Of a DNA stretch of 63,377 nucleotides, positions 1-8,787 are shown piece after piece (positions within the stretch are counted from its first letter, which is position 1; every line of letters begins with the position of its first letter). The position numbers and the translations under genes are program-made. Origin of the DNA: Galbitalea sp036266835 (GTDB taxonomy: Bacteria > Actinomycetota > Actinomycetes > Actinomycetales > Microbacteriaceae); the NCBI GenBank assembly GCA_036266835.1, contig DATAXD010000043.1:1-63377 (forward strand), in the 5' to 3' direction. The notes under the pieces are model-generated. The model was not told where the DNA came from, searched no databases, and was given only the letters and a program-made list of their open reading frames with translations.

Positions 1-372
1 AGCCCCCGACCCGCCACTGCCATCCGGCAGAACCGGCGGTGCCGTTTCGGCCTCAACGATCATCCCGCCCAGGCGGGCAAGTTTGGTTGCCTCATCGATC
101 GAGGTGCCGGTGAGGGACTGGATGAAGGTCGCCGGGGTCGGAAACCCGTTCCTGCGCGCCAACCCGTCATACCCGAGAGTGTGATCCGACCGCTTCGCAA
201 TCGCCGCCGCCAACCACAGCCGGTAGGGCCGGGCCTGCTGGTCCAGCTCGGCCAGCATCCGCATGCCCTCCTGCAGGCACGCATCATCCAGCAGGTCGAT
301 ATCAGCCTGGCAACCACCCAGCCCCGCCACGGCAGCCGCCGTATCGGTGAGTGTTGGGGTCGGGTTCGACAT
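1..372 (-). CDS. DUF222-type HNH endonuclease family protein, N-terminal part (runs off left edge)
   Basis: Reading leftward from an ATG at 372, the frame stays open for 124 codons to the window edge. A GGGAGG ribosome site lies eight bases before the ATG. The visible protein has the DUF222 opening: a helical segment with RLWLAAAIAKRSD, then LGYDGLARRNGF and SLTGTSIDEATKLARLGG. Family members carry a C-terminal HNH nuclease domain, which would lie outside the window. A second, complete member is at 50928-52505. These genes are often multicopy in actinobacteria (the 13E12-repeat family) and their cellular role is unsettled. The stop codon is not visible, so an intact gene is assumed, not shown. 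Confidence 0.8.
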   Translation of the reverse strand, partial: MSNPTPTLTDTAAAVAGLGGCQADIDLLDDACLQEGMRMLAELDQQARPYRLWLAAAIAKRSDHTLGYDGLARRNGFPTPATFIQSLTGTSIDEATKLARLGGMIVEAETAPPVLPDGSGGSGA

Positions 373-421
373 GAGACAATCCTCCCAGAAGGAAGAACAC
401 AGAATCGAAGAAAGCACAAGA

Positions 422-429
422 CTGTGGAT
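422..429 (-). promoter_or_regulatory. ATCCACAG element upstream of DUF222 gene
   Basis: On the minus strand ATCCACAG ends exactly 49 bases before the ATG of the DUF222 gene. The same octamer sits exactly 49 bases before the ATG of the other DUF222 gene at 50928. The bases after it are also alike (TTGT, then a T-rich stretch). It is probably a shared promoter or operator part; its function is inferred only from this conservation. Confidence 0.45.
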
Positions 430-516
430 AAGTTATTAGAACTTACACTCGATGCGCGATCACCGCACCGCCGATCCATGCGACGGCGCAGTCGGCCGCG
501 GGCGGCTCGAACCCAC

Positions 517-1092
517 CTACCCGCCGAGCACCGCCGCGAACGCGCGATCCACCATCCCCGCCAACGACTCGCGACCGCCTGCCTCGGCCCAGGCCAAAAT
601 CGCCGTGCTCGCCGCAGCGATCAGCGCGCTGGCAACCGCTCGACTCTCCAGCGAGTCGTCGCCGAGCGCATCCAGCAGCAGCCGCTGCGTCTGCATCTGC
701 TCCTCCCACAGCCGCGCGCGCAGCGCAGGCGTCGCGATCACGAGTCGCATCTGCGTGAGCAGTGCATCGCGAATCTCCGACTCGATCGCCCCGAGCCCGG
801 TCACGAACGCCGCGCGGATCTTCTGGGCATCCGTCTCGCTTGCCGGACGAGCGCGGATGTACTCGGCAATCATCGGGTCGTAGTCGTCGCTGAGCGCGAC
901 ATCCTCTTTGGTGGGGAAATATCGGAAGAAGGTCGTGTGTGTAACCCCGGCCGCATCAGCGATTCGCTCGACGGTCGCCGCCTCGTAGCCGTCGCGAGCG
1001 AACAGCTCCAAAGCGGCGACACGGATGCGCGCTCGCGTCGCCGCCTTCTTCGCGGACCGCCAGTCCGCGGTGCCGGCATCCGCTTCGCTCAT
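517..1092 (-). CDS. TetR/AcrR family transcriptional regulator
   Basis: The 191-residue protein has a typical TetR N-terminal helix-turn-helix at about residues 18-64: ARIRVAALELFARDGY, then TVERIADAAGVTHTTFFRYF, ending in the TKED turn. The C-terminal half is helical and divergent and would be the ligand-binding and dimer domain. It lies three bases downstream of the membrane protein gene at 1096-1539 on the same strand, with its ribosome site overlapping that gene's stop codon, so the two are one operon. The regulator probably controls its own operon through the palindromes at 1555-1585. The ligand is unknown. Confidence 0.85.
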   Translation of the reverse strand: MSEADAGTADWRSAKKAATRARIRVAALELFARDGYEAATVERIADAAGVTHTTFFRYFPTKEDVALSDDYDPMIAEYIRARPASETDAQKIRAAFVTGLGAIESEIRDALLTQMRLVIATPALRARLWEEQMQTQRLLLDALGDDSLESRAVASALIAAASTAILAWAEAGGRESLAGMVDRAFAAVLGG

Positions 1093-1095
1093 GTC

Positions 1096-1539
1096 CTAAT
1101 TCTCGCGCCGATCCACGCGGGGGCGCAGCGCGCGCCCGACGATGGGTAGCGCGAGATAGACCACGACGGCGCCGACGGGCACGGCGGCGATGAGCGTGAG
1201 GGCATCGACGGTGAATCCCTGAATCAGGTCCGGCACGACATTGGCCCCGAGCAGTGCAACGGTCACCCATCGCGCCCATCGACGTCGCTGGAGCATCCCG
1301 ATTCCCGTCACGATTCCCAGCACGCCCAGAACCGCGAGCAGCAGGATGCCGAAGCCACCGAGGTTATCGAACAGTGCGCGCGCGTCCGGCTTGGATGCCC
1401 ACATCCCGTCAAGGACGGTGCCCGGCACTACAAGGCTCGTGATGATGACCATCGTCAACACGAAGATGCCCAGGAGGCCGATGCCGATGATCGTCACGAT
1501 TACGCGTGCGACCCTGACCGGGAGAGGCAGTTGCTCCAC
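1096..1539 (-). CDS. Small polytopic membrane protein, TetR-linked
   Basis: This 147-residue protein is very hydrophobic, with about four predicted membrane segments (residues 10-38, 62-85, 91-108 and 113-135) and a basic C-terminus ending RPRVDRREN. I do not recognise a named family. The start is a GTG at 1539 with GGAG seven bases upstream. It is the first gene of a two-gene operon with the TetR regulator. That layout is common where a regulator controls a single small exporter or a membrane-stress protein, but no function can be assigned here. Confidence 0.75.
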   Translation of the reverse strand: MEQLPLPVRVARVIVTIIGIGLLGIFVLTMVIITSLVVPGTVLDGMWASKPDARALFDNLGGFGILLLAVLGVLGIVTGIGMLQRRRWARWVTVALLGANVVPDLIQGFTVDALTLIAAVPVGAVVVYLALPIVGRALRPRVDRREN

Positions 1540-1554
1540 GCGAACTCCAATAGG

Positions 1555-1585
1555 TTAGTGACTAATATGTTAGTTACACATATTA
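1555..1585. promoter_or_regulatory. Overlapping palindromes, likely TetR operator
   Basis: Between the TetR operon and metG are two overlapping inverted repeats. TTAGTGACTAA (1555-1565) is symmetric around one base. TAATATG (1563-1569) and CATATTA (1579-1585) are perfect arms around a 9-base spacer. The AT-rich tract lies 16-46 bases upstream of the GTG at 1539, where a promoter is expected. Autoregulation by the adjacent TetR protein is the simplest reading. The site could also touch the divergent metG promoter. Confidence 0.6.
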
Positions 1586-1634
1586 TGCCTGCCCGCCCGC
1601 GTAACGCAATCATCGGCCCCGGTAGAATTGGCGG

Positions 1635-3215
1635 ATGCCAGGCGAGGCCTTCTATCTGACGACGCCCATCTTCTATGTGAACGATGTGCCGCACATTGGC
1701 CACGCCTACACGGAAGTGGCGGCCGACATCCTCACTCGCTGGCACCGCCAGGCCGGCGACGACACCTGGCTTCTCACCGGAACCGATGAGCACGGCCAGA
1801 AGGTCCTCCGCACGGCGGTCGCGAACGACACCACACCCAAGGCCTGGGCCGACAAGCTCGTGAAGGATGCGTGGCTTCCGCTTCTCGAGACGATCACGAT
1901 TGCCAACGACGACTTCATCCGCACCACCGACGAGCGCCACGAAAAGGCTGTCCTCATCTTCCTTCAGAAGCTGTACGACGACGGCTTCATCTACAAGGGC
2001 GAGTACGAGGGCTACTACTGCGTGGGCTGCGAGGAGTACAAGCAGCTCGATGACCTCATGGAAACGCCGGACGGGGATTACGCCGGTCAGCTCGTCTGCG
2101 CGATCCACGGTCGTCCCGTCGAACTCCTGAAGGAGACGAATTACTTCTTCCGGATGAGCGACTTCGAGAAGCCGCTTCTCGACCTCTACGAGTCCCAGCC
2201 CGACTTCGTGCAGCCAGTGAGCGTGCGCAATGAGATCGTCTCCTTCGTCAAGCAGGGGCTCAACGACCTGTCGATCTCGAGGTCGAGCTTCGATTGGGGC
2301 ATCCAGATTCCGTGGGACACCTCCCACGTGCTCTACGTCTGGTTCGATGCGCTGCTCAACTACATCACGGCGGTTGGCTACGGTGTCGACGACGCGACAT
2401 TCCAGCGCCGCTGGCCGGGCACGCACATCGTCGGAAAAGACATCGCGCGATTCCACGCCGTGATCTGGCCCGCGATGCTCATGGCCGCCGGGCTGCCGGT
2501 CCCGAAGCACGTGTTCGGACACGGCTGGTTGCTCGTCGGCGGCGAGAAGATGTCCAAGTCGAAGCTCACCGGCATCGCGCCGGCTGAAATCACCGACACG
2601 TTCGGGTCGGATGCGTTCCGCTATTACTTCATGCGCGCCATCAGCTTCGGACAGGACGGCTCATTCAGCTGGGAAGACCTGAGCGCCCGCTACCAGGCGG
2701 AACTCGCGAACGGATTCGGCAACCTCGCGTCACGAGTGGTCGCCATGGTCGGGCGATATTACGACGGCGTGCTGCCGGCCCCGGGTGAATATACGGACGC
2801 TGATCTCGGCATCCAAAAGACGGTGTCGGATGCCGCTGCCGCAGCCGACGCGGCGATCGAGCGCTTCGCGATTCACGACTCGCTCTCCGCGATCTGGACC
2901 ATCGTCGAAGAACTCAACGGCTACATCACCCTTCAGGAACCGTGGGTTCTCGCGAAGGACCCGAGCGATCGCGAGCGCCTCGGCACCGTGCTCTACACCG
3001 CTGCTGAGGGACTGCGTGCGCTCGCCGTCCTGCTCTCGCCGACCTTGCCTGTCGCGACCGGGACTCTGTGGGAGGCACTAGGTGCGACATCGCTCGGCGA
3101 TATCGCGACTCAGCCCATCCGTTCGGCGGGATCGTGGGGCCAGTTGCCCGCGGGATCGCGGGTCTCGAGCCTTGTGGGACTGTTCCCCCGAATAGAAACG
3201 GTGCCCGTCGCGTAA
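1635..3215 (+). CDS. metG: Methionyl-tRNA synthetase
   Basis: Charges tRNA-Met with methionine in the cytosol. The class I signatures are clear: HIGH in PHIGHAY at residues 20-23 and KMSKS in GEKMSKSKLTG near residue 304. A zinc knuckle is visible as YYCVGCEEY with a second half near VCAIHG, and the anticodon-binding helical domain follows. At 526 residues it is the short form without the C-terminal EMAP/Arc1-like dimerisation domain. The ATG at 1635 is the only sensible start before the conserved YLTTPIFYVND strand. It heads the conserved run metG-tatD-rsmA-ispE and is divergent from the TetR operon. Confidence 0.97.
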   Translation: MPGEAFYLTTPIFYVNDVPHIGHAYTEVAADILTRWHRQAGDDTWLLTGTDEHGQKVLRTAVANDTTPKAWADKLVKDAWLPLLETITIANDDFIRTTDERHEKAVLIFLQKLYDDGFIYKGEYEGYYCVGCEEYKQLDDLMETPDGDYAGQLVCAIHGRPVELLKETNYFFRMSDFEKPLLDLYESQPDFVQPVSVRNEIVSFVKQGLNDLSISRSSFDWGIQIPWDTSHVLYVWFDALLNYITAVGYGVDDATFQRRWPGTHIVGKDIARFHAVIWPAMLMAAGLPVPKHVFGHGWLLVGGEKMSKSKLTGIAPAEITDTFGSDAFRYYFMRAISFGQDGSFSWEDLSARYQAELANGFGNLASRVVAMVGRYYDGVLPAPGEYTDADLGIQKTVSDAAAAADAAIERFAIHDSLSAIWTIVEELNGYITLQEPWVLAKDPSDRERLGTVLYTAAEGLRALAVLLSPTLPVATGTLWEALGATSLGDIATQPIRSAGSWGQLPAGSRVSSLVGLFPRIETVPVA

Positions 3216-3251
3216 CGTGGAACCCGACGCACGCGGGACGAGGAGTAGACG

Positions 3252-4169
3252 ATGACCGAGGAGACCGCCGCACCCGAGGCGGATTGGCCGCCGCTTCCGG
3301 AGGCACTGACCGTGCCGATCTACGACAACCACACGCACCTGGAGCCGCCGCCCGAGTCCGAACCGACCGACTCGGCGTGGCAGAGCACGCTCGACTATAA
3401 GGATGCGCTGGACCGCGCATCCAGCGTGGGCGTTCGCGGCGTCGTGCAGGTCGGAACCGACCTCGAGAGCTCGCGCTGGTCCGCATCCATCGCCGCGATC
3501 GAGCCGAGGGTCCTTGCCGCCGTGGCGCTGCATCCGAACGAGGCGCCGCGACTTGCCGCCGCAGGCACTCTGGATGACCAACTCGCCGAAATCGCGGAGC
3601 TGGCAACCCGCCCGCGAGTGCGGGCAATCGGCGAGACAGGTCTCGATTTCTTCCGAACTCCCGAAGACGGACGCGACGCGCAGCTGCGCTCATTCGAAGC
3701 CCACATCGCGATTGCGAAGGAGCGCGGGCTCGCGCTGCAGATCCACGACCGGGATGCACATCGTGAGGTGGTCGAAACGCTCAAGCGGGTTGGCGCGCCC
3801 GAGCACACCGTCTTTCATTGCTTCAGTGGCGACGCCGAGCTCGCATCGATCCTGTCGGAGAACGGATGGTATGCCTCCTTCGCCGGCACCGTCACGTTCA
3901 AGAATGCGCCGAACCTGCGGGATGCGTTGGAAGGTCTTCCGCGTCGGCTCGTGCTCATCGAAACGGATTCGCCGTTCCTGACGCCGGTCCCGTTCCGCGG
4001 TCGGCCCAACTCCTCGTACCTGATTCCGCACACGCTTCGCGCCATGGCGAAGTACCTCGGAACGGACGTCACGGTCCTGGCCGCGCTCATCTCCTCGAAC
4101 ACCGAAGAGGTCTACGGGCTCTGGAACTCGGAACCGGTAACGGATCCTCCGAACCCGCTCGCGGCGTGA
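3252..4169 (+). CDS. tatD: TatD family metal-dependent hydrolase / DNase
   Basis: A TIM-barrel amidohydrolase-type metalloenzyme of the TatD family, which in bacteria has 3'-5' DNase activity linked to DNA repair. Metal ligands are visible in order: H-x-H in DNHTHLE at residues 27-29, the glutamate of GETGLDF, the histidine of QIHDRDAH, FHCFSG, and the aspartate of ETDSPFLTP. The 305 residues include a roughly 20-residue N-terminal extension before the barrel. GAGGAG precedes the ATG. The gene is 36 bases after metG and overlaps rsmA by four bases, so the three are likely co-transcribed. Mycobacteria have rpfB between tatD and rsmA; it is absent here. Confidence 0.93.
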   Translation: MTEETAAPEADWPPLPEALTVPIYDNHTHLEPPPESEPTDSAWQSTLDYKDALDRASSVGVRGVVQVGTDLESSRWSASIAAIEPRVLAAVALHPNEAPRLAAAGTLDDQLAEIAELATRPRVRAIGETGLDFFRTPEDGRDAQLRSFEAHIAIAKERGLALQIHDRDAHREVVETLKRVGAPEHTVFHCFSGDAELASILSENGWYASFAGTVTFKNAPNLRDALEGLPRRLVLIETDSPFLTPVPFRGRPNSSYLIPHTLRAMAKYLGTDVTVLAALISSNTEEVYGLWNSEPVTDPPNPLAA

Positions 4170-5047
4170 CGCCCTCGACGGGGTCAGGGGCCGCGCCAAT
4201 TAAGCTTCTCGGGCCCGCCGAGATTCGCGACCTCGCGGAACGTCTCGGCATCCAGCCGACCAAGAAGCTCGGCCAGAATTTCGTCATCGATGCCAACACG
4301 GTGCGCCGGATCGTGCGGATCGCGGGGGTTGTACCCGGGCAGACGGCCGTCGAGATCGGGCCGGGACTCGGCTCGCTGACGCTCGGGTTGCTCGAGGCCG
4401 GCGCGCGCGTCGTCGCGGTCGAGATCGACGTGCGGCTCGCGGCGCAGCTGCCGTTGACCGTCGAGGCCGCCCTTCGGCAGGCCCAGGAATCGGGGTCGCC
4501 CCAGCTTTCGGTTGTGACGGCGGATGCTCTGACGGTCACCGCGCTCGACCCGGTGCCATCCGTTCTCGTCGCGAACCTCCCGTACAACGTTTCTGTTCCG
4601 GTGCTGCTGCACTTCCTCGAGCACTTCGATTCGATCGGCAGTGGCGTGGTCATGGTCCAGGCGGAGGTCGGGCACCGGGTCGCGGCACCGCCGGGGTCGA
4701 AGGTGTACGGAGGCCCCAGCGCGAAGGCGGCGTGGTACGGCGACTTCCGTCTCGCCGGCACCGTTTCGCGCCAGGTGTTCTGGCCGGTGCCGAACGTCGA
4801 CTCCGTCCTCGTTTCGTTTTCGCGGCACGAGCAGCCGGGCACCGAGAGCGAGCGGCTGGCCACGTTCGCGCTGATCGATGCGGCCTTCGGGCAGCGTCGC
4901 AAGATGTTGCGGCAGTCGCTCGCTGGCGTCCTCGGGGACTCGGCCGCGGCATCCGCTCGCATCGAAGCCGCCGGGCTCGCGCCGACCGCTCGTGGTGAGG
5001 AATTGAGCGTGCTTGACTTCCTGCGCATCGCGCGGACCGCCGAATAA
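4166..5047 (+). CDS. rsmA: 16S rRNA dimethyladenosine transferase (RsmA/KsgA)
   Basis: Dimethylates the two adjacent adenosines in helix 45 of 16S rRNA using SAM, a late step of small-subunit assembly. The protein shows KKLGQNFVID (about residues 33-42), the SAM-binding glycine loop EIGPGLGSLT (62-71), and the catalytic NLPY motif near residue 137. The frame is open far upstream, but the GTG at 4166 overlapping the tatD stop (GTGA) gives 293 residues, the normal family length, and is the preferred start. Sensitivity to kasugamycin depends on this enzyme in other bacteria. Confidence 0.95.
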   Translation: MTPSTGSGAAPIKLLGPAEIRDLAERLGIQPTKKLGQNFVIDANTVRRIVRIAGVVPGQTAVEIGPGLGSLTLGLLEAGARVVAVEIDVRLAAQLPLTVEAALRQAQESGSPQLSVVTADALTVTALDPVPSVLVANLPYNVSVPVLLHFLEHFDSIGSGVVMVQAEVGHRVAAPPGSKVYGGPSAKAAWYGDFRLAGTVSRQVFWPVPNVDSVLVSFSRHEQPGTESERLATFALIDAAFGQRRKMLRQSLAGVLGDSAAASARIEAAGLAPTARGEELSVLDFLRIARTAE

Positions 5048-5151
5048 AGGGGCACCCTCCGTCGCGGTCTGCGACCAGATCGTGCACTCGCAACGCTAGT
5101 CCCAACCGGGGCGTGGCGATCCATCCGGCGCGCCAGCACTAGGTTTGTTAC

Positions 5152-6087
5152 ATGACCTCCGGGGCCAGTCCTGCAATGATTCATGCGAAAGCGCCCGGGA
5201 AGATCAATGTCTTTCTGAAGGTTGGATCCCTGCTCGAGGACGGCTATCACGACGTCGCGATCGCCTACCAGGCCGTCTCGCTTTACGAGGAAATCCGGGT
5301 GTATCCCGCGGATGATTTCTCGGTGCAGGTTGCGGGCACGGTCGAGCTCTCGCGGGTGCCCGTCGACGGTTCGAACATCGCGATTCGCGCCGCGCGGTCG
5401 CTCGCGCGCCGCACCGGATTCCGGGCCGGCGCGCACATCGAGATCGGCAAACACGTGCCGGTGACCGGTGGCATGGGAGGCGGATCAGCGGATGCGGCGG
5501 CCACGCTGCTCGCCTGCGACGCGCTCTGGGGAACGGAGCTTCCCCGCGACGAAATGCTCTCGCTCGCGGCCGAACTCGGCGCGGATGTGCCCTTCGCTTT
5601 CACGGGCGGAACGGCGATCGGCACCGGTCGTGGCGACCAGTTGAGCCCGGCGCTGGCCCAGGGCCAGTTCCAGTGGGTGCTTGCAGTTTCCGACTTCGGG
5701 TTGTCGACGCCGGATGTCTACAGCGAGCTGGATCGGCACCGCGACCGGCACTCGCAGGACATTTTCCCCGCCGACCCTCAACCGTTCGTCGACGCCAATG
5801 TGCTGCAGGCGCTGCGGGCGGGAGATCCGCAGATGCTCTCAGAGACGCTGTACAACGACCTGCAGGCGCCCGCGCTGCACCTCGAGCCGTCGCTGGCATC
5901 CGTCCTCGAACTGGGCGAAGAAAATGGCGCGCTCGCCGGCATCATCTCGGGATCCGGCCCGACCGTCGCGTTCCTCGCGGCCGACCTCGACAACGCGCTT
6001 GAGCTTCAGATCGCACTGAGTGCCGCCCGCCTCAACGTGGTTCGAGTCACCGGCCCTGTGCACGGCGCGCGCCTGGTCAACCTCTAG
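5152..6087 (+). CDS. ispE: 4-diphosphocytidyl-2-C-methyl-D-erythritol kinase
   Basis: GHMP-family kinase of the MEP pathway; it phosphorylates CDP-methylerythritol on the way to isopentenyl diphosphate. Diagnostic parts are the N-terminal KAPGKINVFLKVG strand with DGYHDV, the ATP-binding loop VTGGMGGGSADAAAT near residue 105, and the C-terminal IISGSGPTVAFL motif. The 311 residues match the family. The ATG at 5152 is used; an internal ATG nine codons in (before IHAKAPGK) is an alternative. It follows rsmA after 104 bases, as in many actinobacteria. Confidence 0.95.
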   Translation: MTSGASPAMIHAKAPGKINVFLKVGSLLEDGYHDVAIAYQAVSLYEEIRVYPADDFSVQVAGTVELSRVPVDGSNIAIRAARSLARRTGFRAGAHIEIGKHVPVTGGMGGGSADAAATLLACDALWGTELPRDEMLSLAAELGADVPFAFTGGTAIGTGRGDQLSPALAQGQFQWVLAVSDFGLSTPDVYSELDRHRDRHSQDIFPADPQPFVDANVLQALRAGDPQMLSETLYNDLQAPALHLEPSLASVLELGEENGALAGIISGSGPTVAFLAADLDNALELQIALSAARLNVVRVTGPVHGARLVNL

Positions 6088-6165
6088 CGCCTGCGACAGC
6101 ACCGACCTTAGGTCTGGGTGCCGGAGAGACGAGCGACAGCACCGGGCAGGTAGGCTCGGACACCG

Positions 6166-7947
6166 ATGGCGCACCTGCTCGGAGCGGAAAACCTCCACCT
6201 CGAATACCCGACGAAGGTCGTGTTCGATTCGCTCACGATCGGGCTCGACGAAGGCCAGCGGATCGGTGTGGTCGGTCGAAACGGGGACGGCAAGTCGAGC
6301 CTCCTGAGGCTGCTGGCCGGGCGGCTCGAGCCCGACTCCGGACGCGTGACGCGGCGCGGCGGCATCCGTCTCGGCATGCTCGACCAGACGGATGAGCTGT
6401 CGGATGATTTGCTGGTCAGCGAGGTAATTGTCGGCGATCGTCCCGAACACGAATGGGCCGGTGACGCGCGAGTGCGCGACGTCATCGAGGGGCTCGTCGG
6501 CGGTATCCCGTGGAGCGCGAGGATCGGGGAGCTGAGCGGTGGCCAGCGGCGGCGGGTCGCGCTTGCGGCGCTCCTGGTCGGCGACTGGGACATCCTGTTT
6601 CTCGACGAGCCGACCAACCATCTCGACGTCGAAGGCATCGCCTGGCTGGCCGCGCATCTGAAGCGTCGATGGGCCGCGAACGCCGGTGGGCTCATCGTCG
6701 TCACCCACGATCGATGGTTCCTCGACGAGATCTGTACCGACACCTGGGAGGTTCACGACCGAATCATCGAGCCCTTCGAGGGCGGCTACGCGGCGTACAT
6801 CCTGCAACGCGTCGAGCGCGATCGGATGGCCGCGGCATCCGAATCGAAACGCCAGAACCTGATGCGCAAGGAGCTCGCCTGGTTGCGCCGCGGTGCGCCG
6901 GCGCGAACCAGCAAACCGAAGTTCCGGATGGATGCCGCCTACGAGCTGATCGAGAACGAACCGCAACCGCGCGACACGGTTTCACTCGCGGCGCTCGCCA
7001 TGCAGCGGCTCGGCAAGGATGTCGTCGACGTGCTCGATGTTGGCGTCGCGCTCGACGGCAACGAGGTGCTCAAGGATGTGACCTGGCTGATCGGACCGGG
7101 GGAGCGCGCTGGCATCCTCGGCGTGAACGGCGCGGGCAAGAGCACGCTGCTCGGACTGGTTTCTGGGGACGTTCATCCAACGACGGGTCGGGTGAAACGC
7201 GGCAAGACCATCAAGATCGCCGTTCTCACGCAACAGCTGGCCGAGCTCGATGACATCTGGGAAGACCGGGTCAGCGACGTGCTGAAGCGGCAGCGGAGCA
7301 GTTACGTGGCCGACGGAAAGGAGCTGACTCCGGCGCAGCTGCTCGGTCGCATCGGATTTTCGAGCGCGCAGTTGTCGAGCCGAGTGAAGGAACTTTCGGG
7401 CGGCCAGAAGCGTCGACTGCAACTCCTGCTGGTCATCCTCGACGAGCCGAACGTGCTCATCCTCGACGAGCCGACCAACGATCTCGATACCGACATGCTC
7501 GCCGCAATCGAGGATCTCCTCGACTCATTTGCCGGCACCCTGCTCGTGGTTTCGCACGATCGGTACCTCATCGAACGTGTCACGGATCACCAGTACGCGA
7601 TCCTCGACGGACACTTTCGGCACCTGCCGCGAGGCGTCGAGCAGTACCTGGAACTGCGGTCCACGTCGGTTGCCGAGCAGACTTCGGGTCAGAAGCCCGT
7701 CGTTGCACCGCGCACTCCGAAACTCCGGGGCGCCGAGCTCCGCTCCGCCGAGAAGGAGTTCGCGGCGGCGGGTCGCAAGATCGAGAAGCTCCAGGGCGAG
7801 GTCGCGGGCGTGCACTTGCGGTTGGCCGAGCACGACCAGTCCGACTACGCCGGTCTTGGCACGATCTCGGTCCAACTCGGCGCACTGCAAAGCCAGCTGG
7901 ATGAGGTCGAGCTTCGCTGGCTGGAGCTAAGCGAACTGCTCGAATAG
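6166..7947 (+). CDS. ABC-F family ATPase (translation or antibiotic-target protection type)
   Basis: A soluble protein with two ABC domains and no membrane segment. The first domain has Walker A GRNGDGKSS (about 37-45), signature LSGGQRRR and Walker B ILFLDEPTNHLD. The second has GVNGAGKST (near 319), LSGGQKRR and LILDEPTNDLD. An inter-domain linker of about 80 residues and a C-terminal coiled-coil tail (about 525-593) are present, as in Uup/EttA-like proteins. Such proteins act on the ribosome E site; the subgroup cannot be fixed by eye. It lies 78 bases after ispE, a neighbour pairing common in actinobacteria, and converges with the MarR gene seven bases away. Confidence 0.9.
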   Translation: MAHLLGAENLHLEYPTKVVFDSLTIGLDEGQRIGVVGRNGDGKSSLLRLLAGRLEPDSGRVTRRGGIRLGMLDQTDELSDDLLVSEVIVGDRPEHEWAGDARVRDVIEGLVGGIPWSARIGELSGGQRRRVALAALLVGDWDILFLDEPTNHLDVEGIAWLAAHLKRRWAANAGGLIVVTHDRWFLDEICTDTWEVHDRIIEPFEGGYAAYILQRVERDRMAAASESKRQNLMRKELAWLRRGAPARTSKPKFRMDAAYELIENEPQPRDTVSLAALAMQRLGKDVVDVLDVGVALDGNEVLKDVTWLIGPGERAGILGVNGAGKSTLLGLVSGDVHPTTGRVKRGKTIKIAVLTQQLAELDDIWEDRVSDVLKRQRSSYVADGKELTPAQLLGRIGFSSAQLSSRVKELSGGQKRRLQLLLVILDEPNVLILDEPTNDLDTDMLAAIEDLLDSFAGTLLVVSHDRYLIERVTDHQYAILDGHFRHLPRGVEQYLELRSTSVAEQTSGQKPVVAPRTPKLRGAELRSAEKEFAAAGRKIEKLQGEVAGVHLRLAEHDQSDYAGLGTISVQLGALQSQLDEVELRWLELSELLE

Positions 7948-7953
7948 CCGCGA

Positions 7954-8445
7954 TTAGTCGAAGTCGAGGCTCAGCTTTCGAAGGAGCCCACTGAGGCGCT
8001 CGCGCTCACTCGTCGACAGGCCATCCAGCAGTTCGGATTCGCCCTGAAGCAGCAGGCTAATCGCCGAGTCGACCCGATCGCGTCCTCGCTCGGTCATGAC
8101 CACGAGGATGCCGCGGCCGTCGTTGGGATCGGTGCGTCGCTCGACCAGCTCGCGTTCGACCAGCCGATCGATGCGGTTGGTCATGGTTCCGCTCGAGACG
8201 AGGGTCTGCTGCAGCAGCGCCTTCGGGCTCAGCTGGTACGGATCGCCGGCCCGGCGAAGAGCGGACAGCACGTCGAACTCCCAGAGCTCGAGATCGGATG
8301 CGGAGAACGCTGACCTCCGTGCTCGTTCGAGATGACGCGCGAGGCGCCCGACTCGACTGAGCACCTGGAGCGGCGCGAAGTCGAGGTCTGGACGCTCCCG
8401 CTCCCATGCATCCACGATCCGGTCGACTTCGTCGTTTGCAGGCAT
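7954..8445 (-). CDS. MarR family transcriptional regulator
   Basis: The 163-residue protein has the MarR winged helix: DLELWEFDVLSALRRAG, then LSPKALLQQTLVSSGTMTNRIDRL as the recognition region, and the wing ERRTDPNDGRGILVVMTERG (about residues 55-130). Flanking helices would form the dimer interface. It is convergent with the ABC-F gene and has no co-directional partner, so its targets are not evident. The gene begins at an ATG at 8445 with GGAGG just upstream on the minus strand. Confidence 0.9.
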   Translation of the reverse strand: MPANDEVDRIVDAWERERPDLDFAPLQVLSRVGRLARHLERARRSAFSASDLELWEFDVLSALRRAGDPYQLSPKALLQQTLVSSGTMTNRIDRLVERELVERRTDPNDGRGILVVMTERGRDRVDSAISLLLQGESELLDGLSTSERERLSGLLRKLSLDFD

Positions 8446-8500
8446 CCTCCATTATCTCCGGGTGGCTCCGCGCCGGTCGTCCGTCGTCACCCCCGCCTGC

Positions 8501-8592
8501 GCGTAACTCATGCAGGATCTTGGCACTCGAGGCGCCTGCCCCGGAATTCCGCGGCTCTGGCCGCTCGCCGCCGAGATTTGCATGAGTTACGC
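8501..8592. repeat. 92-bp intergenic palindromic element
   Basis: Perfect 14-base terminal arms, GCGTAACTCATGCA (8501-8514) and its complement (8579-8592), enclose 64 bases. Its size and its inner GCAGGA word match the element at 19073-19165, although the arm sequences differ. It sits in the 223-base gap between the MarR gene and tRNA-Gln, where there is otherwise only a possible tRNA promoter with CAGAAT as -10 near 8635. It could be a REP-like mobile palindrome or a structured RNA. Confidence 0.6.
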
Positions 8593-8668
8593 ACGTGGGG
8601 TCGGGATGTACGAGTGGCGGGTGTGGCGATCTGGCAGAATTTAGGGGCGCGCACGGGATGTGCGGCGA

Positions 8669-8741
8669 TCCGCCTTGGTGTAATCGGCAGCACGACAGCC
8701 TTTGGAGCTGTTAGGTCCAGGTTCGAGTCCTGGGGGCGGAG
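8669..8741 (+). tRNA. tRNA-Gln (anticodon TTG)
   Basis: A complete cloverleaf folds by hand. The acceptor arms TCCGCCT and GGGCGGA pair with one wobble. A D arm follows, then an anticodon stem around the loop CTTTGGA, giving anticodon TTG for glutamine codon CAA. The T loop is GTTCGAGTC with stem CCAGG/CCTGG. The discriminator base is G and CCA is not encoded. A strong hairpin begins at the last base of the gene. Confidence 0.95.
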
Positions 8742-8776
8742 CTTGTAATAAGCCGAAGATTCGGCTTATTACAAGC
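8741..8776 (+). terminator. Hairpin terminator after tRNA-Gln
   Basis: GCTTGTAATAAGCCGAA at 8741-8757 is followed by its perfect complement at 8760-8776. The 17-bp stem starts at the tRNA discriminator base. No long T run follows, which is common for actinobacterial intrinsic terminators. It probably ends tRNA-Gln transcription and sets the 3' end for processing. Confidence 0.75.
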
Positions 8777-8787
8777 TCCGCTGTCGC

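Noticed and set aside
181..1149. A 322-codon plus-strand open frame across the TetR and membrane protein genes
   Set aside because: Arginine-rich antisense shadow of the TetR gene; no family resemblance and no ribosome site.
1500..2522. A 340-codon minus-strand frame opposite metG
   Set aside because: Composition is that of a reverse-strand shadow of metG; the metG frame is unquestionable.
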